This document shows positions 1 through 6,873 of a DNA stretch of 8,386 nucleotides, piece by piece (within the stretch, counting starts at the first letter, position 1; each line of letters starts with the position of its first letter). A program made the translations under genes and the position numbers. The DNA lies in NCBI GenBank assembly GCA_946410475.1, contig CAMKAM010000062.1:1-8386 (forward strand), given 5' to 3'. The stretch comes from an uncultured Bacillota bacterium (lineage in GTDB: Bacteria > Bacillota > Clostridia > Peptostreptococcales > Anaerovoracaceae). The notes beneath the pieces are model-generated. The model did not search any database and was not told where the DNA came from. It saw only the letters and a list, made by a program, of their open reading frames with translations.

Positions 1-1254
1 GAGATCTGCCGAGGACAGCAAGCGACTGTGCTCGGGGATGAAACTGTCCTTTCTGACAGTGAAATCGATCCCCAGTTCGCGCGCGCGGCTCCTCTTGCCG
101 ATGAGCAGGGCGGCAAGGGTATGGTTCATTATGGTCTGACGGATGGTATCCGCCTCGGAGTCGTTTTCTGCGGAGGACTGGATGTACTCTATCGCTTTCT
201 CGGATTCGCCGAGCTGGAGCAGCCCGAGTATGACATGCATTTTGTTCTTCGTTTCGTGGGTCGAAGCCCTGAGCGCGGCTATGATCTGATCTATGCCGGT
301 CAGCTGCGCGGCCATCTTCGTTGCTTCGGTCTTGTCGTGGAGGACGATGAGGTCGCCTATGAACTGTTTCTTTGCCATGACCGGGATGATATCCATCAGC
401 ATCGTGCGCTCGCCGAAGCGTATGGTCTGGCTGGAGATGATCTGCTTGGACGATATCTGCGGCCTCACATATGTGCTGAGGAAAAGCTTCGTGTTTTCGT
501 TGTCTCCCGGGCCGATCATATTCTCCGCCGCCAGATTGACGTATTCACAGCCCCCGTTCTCGTTGATGAGCATGAGACCTTCTTCGAGCTCGTCAAGGAT
601 GCCTTCACGCTGCGTGAACATGAGGGCTATCTCATAAGGTTCGTATCCGAGCAGCTGTCTGCGGATCCTTCTTCCGATGATACCTGCAGTGATGGCCGCT
701 ATGAATAGAGACAGGAGAAAGAGGGCGAGGACGATCAGTGCCTGCTGCTCTTTGATGTGACTGATGTCGGCGGAGTGGCGGCTTACCATTATGAAACCTG
801 TCACATTACCGCTCTCGTCCTTCATGCTGTGGAAGCACCTGCGCTGGTCGGCATTCGTGCCTCTCCCGTTGACGATATAGTCGGTCCCGCCTGCTACGGC
901 ATCTCCTTCATCACCCCCGACGAAGTGCTGCCCTATCAGCGAGTGGTCGGGGTGGTAGAGTCTGATCCCGTCAGGCCTGGCGAGAGTGATGTAGTCGATG
1001 GTGTCCTGGCTGCTTATCAGCTTGTCCAGGTAGACCATCGTCTCGCCCGAGACCTTCCTGTCGGTGAAAGCCTGCTGGACGCCCGGTTCGCTCTTTACTA
1101 CCGACATCATGTTCTTCAGAGAGTCGTCGACGAGTATTGTCGTCGTCCTCATCTGCAGCACAAATATCGTCAGGCTCACTATGAAGAGGACCAGGACGAT
1201 GACTATCAGATATGAAAGAAAAAACCTTACCGGTAAACTGGCTTTTTTGAACAT
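1..1254 (-). CDS. Sensor histidine kinase, DcuS/CitA family (3' part missing at window edge)
   Basis: Reverse-strand translation stays open for 418 codons from the ATG at 1254 to the left edge. The order is: short basic N-terminus, membrane helix about 11-33, extracytoplasmic sensor domain about 36-168, second helix about 171-193, the family linker LLGYEPYEIA at 201-210, a cytoplasmic PAS domain about 215-315, and the phosphoacceptor box LRASTHETKNKMH with His333. The sensor domain keeps IRLYHPD (Arg98, His101), IGQHFVGGDE and QRRCF (Arg139), which line up with the carboxylate-binding Arg/His/Arg of DcuS. Relatives of about 530 residues end in a HATPase domain, which here lies beyond the edge. 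By family it senses an external di- or tricarboxylate-like anion and phosphorylates a CitB/DcuR-type regulator. The actual ligand is unknown. An in-frame TAA at 1264-1266 makes ATG 1254 the first possible ATG start. No Shine-Dalgarno sequence precedes it. Confidence 0.93.
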   Translation of the reverse strand, partial: MFKKASLPVRFFLSYLIVIVLVLFIVSLTIFVLQMRTTTILVDDSLKNMMSVVKSEPGVQQAFTDRKVSGETMVYLDKLISSQDTIDYITLARPDGIRLYHPDHSLIGQHFVGGDEGDAVAGGTDYIVNGRGTNADQRRCFHSMKDESGNVTGFIMVSRHSADISHIKEQQALIVLALFLLSLFIAAITAGIIGRRIRRQLLGYEPYEIALMFTQREGILDELEEGLMLINENGGCEYVNLAAENMIGPGDNENTKLFLSTYVRPQISSKQIISSQTIRFGERTMLMDIIPVMAKKQFIGDLIVLHDKTEATKMAAQLTGIDQIIAALRASTHETKNKMHVILGLLQLGESEKAIEYIQSSAENDSEADTIRQTIMNHTLAALLIGKRSRARELGIDFTVRKDSFIPEHSRLLSSADL

Positions 1255-1260
1255 ATTTCG

Positions 1261-1269
1261 ATTTTAACA
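1261..1269 (-). promoter_or_regulatory. Possible extended -10 element of the sensor kinase gene
   Basis: The minus strand reads TGTTAAAAT here, an extended -10 (TGn plus TAAAAT, 5 of 6 matches to TATAAT) ending 6 nt before the ATG at 1254. No good -35 hexamer lies at 16-18 bp. If used, transcription would start at or next to the A of the start codon and give a leaderless mRNA. That would fit the absence of a ribosome binding site. This is an inference from position and motif only. Confidence 0.3.
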
Positions 1270-1341
1270 CACAAATCCGGAATGACATAAATTTTTCGTC
1301 TGACAGTAAGCAAAATGATAGTACTTTTTGCGGCGCGGATA

Positions 1342-1347
1342 TATAAT
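1342..1347 (+). promoter_or_regulatory. -10 element of the glycerate operon promoter
   Basis: A perfect TATAAT lies 39 nt ahead of the dehydrogenase start in the AT-rich divergent intergenic region. The hexamer positions 16-18 bp upstream (around 1318-1325) match TTGACA poorly, so the promoter may depend on an activator. The regulator partnered with the divergent sensor kinase is one candidate, by inference. Transcription would start near 1354. Confidence 0.5.
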
Positions 1348-1386
1348 CATAGCAAAGGAAACATATTTGAAAATAGAGATATAGTT

Positions 1387-2373
1387 ATGGAAACAAAAAA
1401 GTACAAAATCGTCGTTCTGGACGGATACCGGGAAAACCCGGGAGACCTCGACTGGGCCCCTGTGGAGGAACTCGGGGAACTTGAGGTCTGGGACAGGACG
1501 TCTTACGAAGAATCAGATCTTATCGCAGAGAGGATAGGCGACGCCGACATAGTCGTGGTGAACAAGACTCCCGTCAGCGCTGCGACGATGGATAAGTGCC
1601 CGAACATAAAGGCGATCACAGTCCTCGCGACGGGCTACAACATCGTGGACACGGAATACGCGGCGAAGAAGGGGATCGTTGTCATGAACGTTCCGGTGTA
1701 CGGGACTAATATAGTAAGCCAGTATGCCGTCGGCCTCCTGCTTGAGATCTGCTCTCACTACGGGGACCATGCTGCCGCAGTCAGCAAAGGCAGATGGTCG
1801 AAGGATCCGGACTGGTGCTTCTGGGACTATCCGCTTATCGAACTCTACGGCAAGACGGCCGGGATAATCGGCCTGGGACGGATAGGCAGGAGGACGGCTG
1901 AGATCCTGAGCGCTCTCGGAATGAAGGTCATCGCTTTCGACAGCCATAAGGACGATGAGGGAGCAAAGATCGCGGAATATGTGGGACTGGATGATCTTCT
2001 TGCGTGCTCGGACGTGATATTCCTGCACTGCCCGTTGTTCCCTGATACCGAGAAGATGATCAACAAAGATACTATAGCAAAAATGAAAGACGGAGTGATC
2101 CTGATAAACAACAGCCGTGGCCAGCTGATAGACGAGCAGGACGTCGCTGACGCTTTGGACTCCGGAAAGATGTATGCCGCAGGACTCGATGTCGTGAGGA
2201 CTGAACCGATAAGGGAGGACAATCCTCTGCTTAAAGCGAAGAACTGCATCATCACTCCCCACATCTCATGGGCGGCAAAAGAAGCAAGAGAAAGGATAAT
2301 GGAGATAACCGCAGAAAATATCAGGTCGTGGATCGCCGGTGAACCGGTGAACGTTGTGAACGGAGCTGTGTGA
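1387..2373 (+). CDS. D-2-hydroxyacid dehydrogenase, glycerate dehydrogenase / hydroxypyruvate reductase type
   Basis: A 328-residue cytosolic NAD(P)-dependent enzyme of usual family length. The Rossmann fold carries GLGRIG at 162-167 and an Asp at the end of the second strand (VIAFD, Asp185), which favours NADH over NADPH. The catalytic triad is present: Arg244 in NNSRGQLID, Glu273 in RTEPI and His292 in TPHISW. The stretch FWDYPLIEL before the nucleotide fold is typical of the subgroup annotated as glycerate dehydrogenase, which interconverts hydroxypyruvate (or glyoxylate) and D-glycerate (or glycolate). The next gene is glycerate kinase, which supports glycerate as product or substrate. 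ATG 1387 was chosen because the upstream in-frame ATG at 1315 precedes the TATAAT and would add 24 non-conserved residues. The ribosome binding site (AGAGA, 1375-1379) is weak. Exact substrate cannot be fixed from sequence; other D-2-hydroxyacids remain possible. Confidence 0.9.
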   Translation: METKKYKIVVLDGYRENPGDLDWAPVEELGELEVWDRTSYEESDLIAERIGDADIVVVNKTPVSAATMDKCPNIKAITVLATGYNIVDTEYAAKKGIVVMNVPVYGTNIVSQYAVGLLLEICSHYGDHAAAVSKGRWSKDPDWCFWDYPLIELYGKTAGIIGLGRIGRRTAEILSALGMKVIAFDSHKDDEGAKIAEYVGLDDLLACSDVIFLHCPLFPDTEKMINKDTIAKMKDGVILINNSRGQLIDEQDVADALDSGKMYAAGLDVVRTEPIREDNPLLKAKNCIITPHISWAAKEARERIMEITAENIRSWIAGEPVNVVNGAV

Positions 2374-2376
2374 CCG

Positions 2377-3531
2377 ATGAAGTTCCTGTTCGCGAGCGAT
2401 TCATTCAAAGGGAGCCTTTCGAGCCATGATACTGCGCGGCTCCTGAGTGAGGCTGCAGAGAAGGTATTTCCCGGATGCGAGACCGTGAGCGTCCCCGTCG
2501 CGGACGGAGGCGAGGGAACGGTGAGCGCCGTCGTTTCGGCGTGCGGAGGGCAGATCGTAACTGTAGGCGTCCATGACCCGCTGATGAGGAAGATCGATGC
2601 TTCCTACGGCATCATCGATGCGGGAGGCGGACGAAGGCGCGCAGTGATAGAGATGGCAGCGGCGTCAGGGCTGACTCTTGTTGAAGATGATCTTCGCGAC
2701 CCGCTCATTACGAGCTCTTTCGGAACGGGAGAGTTGATACTGGACGCGCTTGACAGGGGCTGCCGCGACATATCCATAGCGATAGGCGGCTCTGCGACCA
2801 ACGACGGCGGCATGGGATGCTGCAGGGCGCTCGGGATAAGGTTCCTTGACGAAGACGGGAACGAACTCGAAGGGCGCGGCATGGATCTTGAGAAAGCCGC
2901 GGATATAGATATCTCAGGGCTCGATCCGAGGATAAAAGGATCCGGGATAACTGTGATGTGCGACGTGACGAATCCTCTTACAGGACCTGACGGAGCGACT
3001 ATGGTCTACGGACCGCAGAAGGGAGCCTCGGAGGATACGCTGAAGAGGCTGGAAGCCGGCATGCGGAGCTATGCGGACATCGTTTCTGTCTGCAAAGGCG
3101 AGGACGGCTGTTTCCCGGGAGCCGGGGCCGCGGGAGGGCTCGGATTCGCGCTGAAGGTATTCCTCGGAGGCGTTATGAGATCCGGTATCGAGACCGTGCT
3201 CGACCTGATAGATTTTGACAGGCTCCTCGAAGGAGTCGATCTGGTAGTGACGGGAGAAGGCCGGACCGACAGACAGAGCTGCTTCGGCAAGGTGATGCAG
3301 GGCGTAGGAGAGCGCGCTGCGAGAGCCGGAGTAACAGCCGTAGGACTATCGGGATCTGCGGGAGAAGGATACGAAGAGATATTCGATCACGGGATAAGTT
3401 CTCTTACACTGACTATGAAGGAAGGCTTGAGCCTTAAAGAGGCAATGGAGAACGCCGAACAGCTCTACGCTGAGGCGGCGGAGAAGATGTTTCTTGGATT
3501 AAGAACGGAGCAGGCCGAAACCCTGATGTGA
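2377..3531 (+). CDS. glxK: Glycerate kinase (GlxK/GarK family)
   Basis: A 384-residue protein, the normal size for the bacterial glycerate kinase family (Pfam Gly_kinase). It phosphorylates D-glycerate with ATP. E. coli GarK and GlxK make 2-phosphoglycerate, which enters glycolysis at enolase. Family motifs appear in order: SDSFKGS at 7-13, PVADGGEGT at 40-48, GGSATNDGGMG at 137-147, GPQKGA at 212-217, the glycine-rich GAGAAGGLG at 248-256, and TGEGRTDRQSCFGK at 292-305. No motif is damaged. It starts 3 nt after the dehydrogenase stop, with GGAG at 2362-2365 inside that gene as ribosome binding site, so the two are very likely co-transcribed and translated together. Together they would carry hydroxypyruvate through glycerate into central metabolism. 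The 2- versus 3-phosphoglycerate product is assigned by family, not proven. Confidence 0.95.
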   Translation: MKFLFASDSFKGSLSSHDTARLLSEAAEKVFPGCETVSVPVADGGEGTVSAVVSACGGQIVTVGVHDPLMRKIDASYGIIDAGGGRRRAVIEMAAASGLTLVEDDLRDPLITSSFGTGELILDALDRGCRDISIAIGGSATNDGGMGCCRALGIRFLDEDGNELEGRGMDLEKAADIDISGLDPRIKGSGITVMCDVTNPLTGPDGATMVYGPQKGASEDTLKRLEAGMRSYADIVSVCKGEDGCFPGAGAAGGLGFALKVFLGGVMRSGIETVLDLIDFDRLLEGVDLVVTGEGRTDRQSCFGKVMQGVGERAARAGVTAVGLSGSAGEGYEEIFDHGISSLTLTMKEGLSLKEAMENAEQLYAEAAEKMFLGLRTEQAETLM

Positions 3532-5915
3532 TCATGGTTATGTTATCAAAGAACAGAAAAATCTATGAAAGAGCGATACTTTTGGCAGCGGTCATCGTCC
3601 TTGTCGGGACGGTTGCACTTGCAGGAATCACTGACAGCGCGTCCGCGAAGGCGAGGTATCTTACTGTGCGGTGCGTCTGCGGCGGGAAGACTGTCAAAGG
3701 CGCAACTTTCGACGTGTATAAAGGAAAGAAGCGGATAGCTAACAATGTCAAGTATTTCAAGCGAAAAGTAAAAAAGGGAAAGGTCTACAGGATAAAGGAT
3801 ATCCGGCCGGGATCTGCTTATTCATACAAAGGCAAGAAGACAGTCAAGGTAAAGATAAAGAACAGATCAAGAAAAGTCGACCTCATCCTCGTAAAGAAAC
3901 CAAAACCGTTCACCGTAAAAGAAAGCTCTGCCGCAAGCGGCAAGGTCACGTTCGATGTATTCATCGGCGGAAAGAAGAAGGCGAACGATGTCTCTTCATA
4001 TACGGGGAAGATAGTGCCGGGCACGAAATGGAAGATAAGCGATCTGAGATCAAACGATCCGCATGTAAAGCCTGAACCGGCGGCTTCGGGAACAGCCGGC
4101 AAGAAAGGAGTCTCGTTTACTGTCGGAGCAATAGTGAGCGCCCATGACAAAACAGGAACCGTAAGGGTGCAAAGTGAGCCTTCGTTTACAGAGGATGGTA
4201 TCTCATGGAAGACCTGCAGCATATGCGGCAAAGATATGGAAAAGGTCATATTGCCGAAGTACACTGACGAGATCTCTTTCTCAAAAGAAGCCGGTGCATA
4301 TCCGGACTCATCTATAGCGCTTGATATAGAAAGCGAAGACGGCCTTAAGGTGCGATATACGACAGACGGCTCGATGCCGTCAATGCGAAACGGAAAAGAT
4401 GCAGCGGGCGGCATAGTCCTCAGCGGCGACGTCAACGGATCGTTCATAGACAGGATCAACGATGAAGCTACGCAGAGCGGCTGGAGATACGACCCTCAGT
4501 TGATGAAGAACAGCGTGCTCCCGAACGCGGCAGTCGTAAAGGCTTGCGCCGTACTTCCTGACGGGACAACGGGAAAGGTATATACGAAGACATATTTCAT
4601 GAGGACCGTTTTTCCCGGAAACTTCGGCTGCACTGTGATATCGATCGCGTGCGAGCCTGAAGATCTTTTGGGCTATGAAAGAGGTATCTTTGCTCGAGGA
4701 AAGATCTTTAAAGATAACTTCGCGGAAAATATGGAGAAGATAAATTCAGGTGATGAGATATCTGTCATAGCAAACTATACACAGAAGAAAAAAGCGTGGG
4801 AGCGTCCTGCGAACATAGAGGTCTTCAACGGAAGAAGCGGCGAGCAGACCGCACTGTTTGAGAGCGGATGCGGGATCAGAGTACAGGGAGGAGCTTCCAG
4901 GAGATTCAGTCAGAAGAGTTTCAATATATATTTCCGCAATGACTACGGCAAGAAAGAGATGGATCTGGATATCATAAGCGAAAATCCGGATGCGGACGGT
5001 GATGTGATAAGCGCTTACAAAAGCTTTACTTTAAGGAACGGCGGCAATGATGCCGACAGGACGAAGTTCAGGGATGCTATGATCCAGGGGATGCTGCATG
5101 GACTCGATATCGAAACGCAGAGGGCAGAGCCCGCCGTACTGTTCCTCAACGGTGAGTTTTTCGGGGTATATACTCTGAATGAAAAGTATTCTTCATATAT
5201 GATAGGTTCCCACTACGGTATTAATAAAGATGACATCATCATCATCGACGAGGGTGAAGTCGACGATGCGAATGATGAGGATGCGGCGATGGAGAAGTTC
5301 GAAAAATTCAGAGCGTTCTTTGACAAGGATCTTACGCAGGAGGAAAACTGGAACGAATTCTGCAAAGCAGTCGATATCCGGTCTCTGGCGGATTACTACG
5401 CCGCGCAGATATATATAGGAAATCCTGACTGGAATGAAACGAACATGAAAAACTACAGGATCTGGAGCACGGTCAGCACCGGCGGAGAAGATCAGACAGA
5501 AGGTCCGGCAGATGGAAAATGGAGATGGGCGCTGTATGATACAGATTTTTCAACCGGCATATACGGGGCAGATAATACGAACCCGGGTCACGATCACCTG
5601 ATGGATATGATGCAGTCGGATGAGTATCCACTGTTCAGACAGGTGATGAAAAACAGAGATTTCAGAGAACTGCTTGCAGGCAGCCTCGAGAGAGTCGAGG
5701 GTATGATGACGCAGGAGCGGTTCGATGCGGAATGTGTGAAGTGGATCAAAAGTGAATCTCAGCGTGATCTGCTGATAAAGAACCGTCTCAGGTTCGGTTA
5801 TCCCGAGGAACGGCACTTCGATGATTCAAATGAGTACTCCGAACTCGGTTTAATGAAGCAGTTCATAATAAAAAGACCGGTTACCGTTGAGCAGATGATA
5901 GAAGAAATAAGATAG
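3528..5915 (+). CDS. Secreted CotH-kinase-family protein with duplicated N-terminal module and chitobiase-like domain
   Basis: A 795-residue exported protein. Residues 8-40 form a signal peptide (basic KNRKIYER, hydrophobic core 17-33, likely cleavage after DSASA). Lysine-rich regions 52-94 and 138-174 resemble each other (TFDVYKGKKRIANNV versus TFDVFIGGKKKANDV) and are probably a duplicated beta module. At 217-244 lies a TEDGISWKTCSICGK-type Cys-X2-Cys module. Residues 262-358 resemble a chitobiase/beta-hexosaminidase C-terminal domain (VRYTTDGSMPS). The CotH domain spans about 410-760: IRVQGGASRRFSQKSF at 450-465, TLRNGGNDADR at 501-511, GVYTLNEKY at 546-554 and WRWALYDTDF at 665-674 (acidic Asp671/Asp673). 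CotH of Bacillus is an atypical protein kinase of spore-coat proteins; many clostridial relatives are cell-surface proteins of unknown substrate. The start is uncertain: GTG 3528 gives a 4-nt GTGA overlap with glycerate kinase, but ATG 3534 and ATG 3540 are also possible and none has a clear ribosome binding site. Confidence 0.88.
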   Translation: MIMVMLSKNRKIYERAILLAAVIVLVGTVALAGITDSASAKARYLTVRCVCGGKTVKGATFDVYKGKKRIANNVKYFKRKVKKGKVYRIKDIRPGSAYSYKGKKTVKVKIKNRSRKVDLILVKKPKPFTVKESSAASGKVTFDVFIGGKKKANDVSSYTGKIVPGTKWKISDLRSNDPHVKPEPAASGTAGKKGVSFTVGAIVSAHDKTGTVRVQSEPSFTEDGISWKTCSICGKDMEKVILPKYTDEISFSKEAGAYPDSSIALDIESEDGLKVRYTTDGSMPSMRNGKDAAGGIVLSGDVNGSFIDRINDEATQSGWRYDPQLMKNSVLPNAAVVKACAVLPDGTTGKVYTKTYFMRTVFPGNFGCTVISIACEPEDLLGYERGIFARGKIFKDNFAENMEKINSGDEISVIANYTQKKKAWERPANIEVFNGRSGEQTALFESGCGIRVQGGASRRFSQKSFNIYFRNDYGKKEMDLDIISENPDADGDVISAYKSFTLRNGGNDADRTKFRDAMIQGMLHGLDIETQRAEPAVLFLNGEFFGVYTLNEKYSSYMIGSHYGINKDDIIIIDEGEVDDANDEDAAMEKFEKFRAFFDKDLTQEENWNEFCKAVDIRSLADYYAAQIYIGNPDWNETNMKNYRIWSTVSTGGEDQTEGPADGKWRWALYDTDFSTGIYGADNTNPGHDHLMDMMQSDEYPLFRQVMKNRDFRELLAGSLERVEGMMTQERFDAECVKWIKSESQRDLLIKNRLRFGYPEERHFDDSNEYSELGLMKQFIIKRPVTVEQMIEEIR

Positions 5916-5930
5916 ATCAAGTATGACGAT

Positions 5931-5936
5931 GGAGGT
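5931..5936 (+). promoter_or_regulatory. Ribosome binding site that sets the VOC protein start
   Basis: GGAGGT is the strongest Shine-Dalgarno sequence of the plus-strand operon. It lies only 3 nt (from GGAGG) before an in-frame ATG at 5939, which is too close. It is 9 nt before the ATG at 5945 and 15 nt before that at 5951, so 5945 is the preferred start. Confidence 0.8.
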
Positions 5937-5944
5937 AGATGAAG

Positions 5945-6295
5945 ATGGAAATGGTACATGTCACGATACAGACAGCAAGATTCGAGGAGGAGATACAGTT
6001 CTATGAGAAATATGTCGGACTGACCATAAAGAGAGATATGAGAGGCGGAGACATGGATATCGTGTTCATGGGCGATGAGACCGGCGGCACTCTCGTGGAG
6101 ATAATAAATAACGATACGGTGGAGAGTGCGGGAGGAGACGGCATATCCATCGGCTTCCACACTGATGATATAGAGGCTAAACGGGTCGAGCTGCAGATGG
6201 CGGGCGTACAGGTGACACCGGTGCTCGTTCCTTCGCCGGGAGTCAAATTCTTCTTCGCGAAGGATCCGGCGGGAGTTACTGTACAGTTTATATAA
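5945..6295 (+). CDS. VOC / glyoxalase-fold protein
   Basis: A 116-residue cytosolic protein of single-unit VOC size with two beta-alpha-beta-beta-beta repeats. The first opens with MVHVTIQT and FYEKYVGL, and the second ends in FFFAKDPAGVTVQFI. The family covers glyoxalase I, dioxygenases, fosfomycin-resistance enzymes and many uncharacterised members. Candidate metal ligands by position are His5, Glu52 and His72. The fourth, a glutamate in E. coli glyoxalase I (the catalytic base region, KIELIE), is Gln114 here, so genuine glyoxalase I activity is doubtful. It follows the CotH gene by 29 nt with its own strong ribosome binding site, and its stop overlaps the ribosome binding site of the next gene. 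Substrate unknown. Detoxification of a reactive carbonyl such as a hydroxypyruvate or methylglyoxal relative would fit the neighbours but is only a guess. Confidence 0.88.
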   Translation: MEMVHVTIQTARFEEEIQFYEKYVGLTIKRDMRGGDMDIVFMGDETGGTLVEIINNDTVESAGGDGISIGFHTDDIEAKRVELQMAGVQVTPVLVPSPGVKFFFAKDPAGVTVQFI

Positions 6296-6300
6296 AGGAG
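6295..6300 (+). promoter_or_regulatory. Ribosome binding site of the acetyltransferase
   Basis: AAGGAG begins on the last base of the VOC stop codon (TAA 6293-6295) and lies 8 nt before ATG 6309. An ATG at 6304 is in another frame and hits a stop within ten codons, so 6309 is the start. Confidence 0.8.
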
Positions 6301-6308
6301 AATATGAA

Positions 6309-6845
6309 ATGGAATTCAGGAAGGCGTGCATGAAGGATGTAGACGCTATCGAGTCTATATATGATGCTATCCATGATGCTGAAGCAGAAGGCACATTGAC
6401 GACGGGATGGCTGAGAGGTATTTATCCCGTGAGACAGACAGCTCTTTCGGCTATCGAAAGGGGCGATCTTTTCGTCGGGGAGGAAACAGATGCCGAGGGC
6501 AATAAAGAGATCTTCGGCTCTGCCGTGATCAATCAGATACAGGTCGATGTCTATGAGGGCGCTCCCTGGCAGAAAGAAGCCGCAGATGATGAGGTGATGG
6601 TGCTCCATTGCCTGACCATCGATCCCGCAAAATACGGAAAGGGATATGGTAGCGCTTTTGCTGAGTTTTATGAGGAGTATGCCCGCGAGAACGGCTGCGT
6701 TTCTTTGAGGATAGATACGAACGAAAAAAACGTCCGGGCTAGGAAGATGTATGCTTCTCTCGGCTATACCGAGATAGGTATAGTCCCGACCGTGTTCAAC
6801 GGTATCCCGAACGTTATGCTTGTGATGCTTGAAAAGCCGCTTTGA
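6309..6845 (+). CDS. GNAT-family N-acetyltransferase
   Basis: A 178-residue soluble protein with the GNAT fold. It starts with the typical FRKACMKDVDAIESIYDAI helix. The acetyl-CoA-binding motif A appears as LHCLTIDPAKYGKGYGSAF (pyrophosphate loop KYGKGYG at 108-114), followed by the family ending NVRARKMYASLGYTEIG (142-157), where the Tyr of KMY is a usual general acid position. GNAT enzymes transfer an acyl group from CoA to an amine such as an amino acid, polyamine, antibiotic or protein N-terminus. This branch gives no substrate clue. It is last in the plus-strand gene string, 13 nt after the VOC gene. Its final codons overlap a hairpin that looks like the terminator of the convergent gene pair. 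Confidence 0.92.
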   Translation: MEFRKACMKDVDAIESIYDAIHDAEAEGTLTTGWLRGIYPVRQTALSAIERGDLFVGEETDAEGNKEIFGSAVINQIQVDVYEGAPWQKEAADDEVMVLHCLTIDPAKYGKGYGSAFAEFYEEYARENGCVSLRIDTNEKNVRARKMYASLGYTEIGIVPTVFNGIPNVMLVMLEKPL

Positions 6846-6862
6846 TGCGGGATCAGGCGGCT
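6831..6862 (-). terminator. Rho-independent terminator of the deoC pair
   Basis: Read on the minus strand, AGCCGC, then C, TGAT, a CCCGC loop, ATCA, AA and GCGGCT form a two-part stem (6 bp plus 4 bp) followed directly by a short T-run (TTTTC). It begins 12 nt past the stop of the 6874-7452 gene. The T-run is short, so efficiency may be modest. On the plus strand no T-run follows the same hairpin. Confidence 0.5.
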
Positions 6863-6873
6863 ATGGGTCATGG

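Noticed and set aside
28..1215. Long plus-strand open frames (28-708 and 757-1215) at the left end
   Set aside because: They are antisense to the sensor kinase, whose minus-strand translation shows continuous, correctly ordered family motifs through the whole region. The plus frames show no recognisable domain.
1315..1386. Upstream ATG at 1315 as start of the dehydrogenase
   Set aside because: It lies ahead of the TATAAT at 1342, so it would not be on the transcript, and it would add 24 residues not expected before the conserved first beta strand (KIVVLDG).
5230..5418. Small open frames inside the CotH gene (for example 5230-5418 plus and 3818-4459 minus)
   Set aside because: They are out-of-frame or antisense shadows of a large gene with clear domain order. 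Their predicted products are low-complexity and lack ribosome binding sites.
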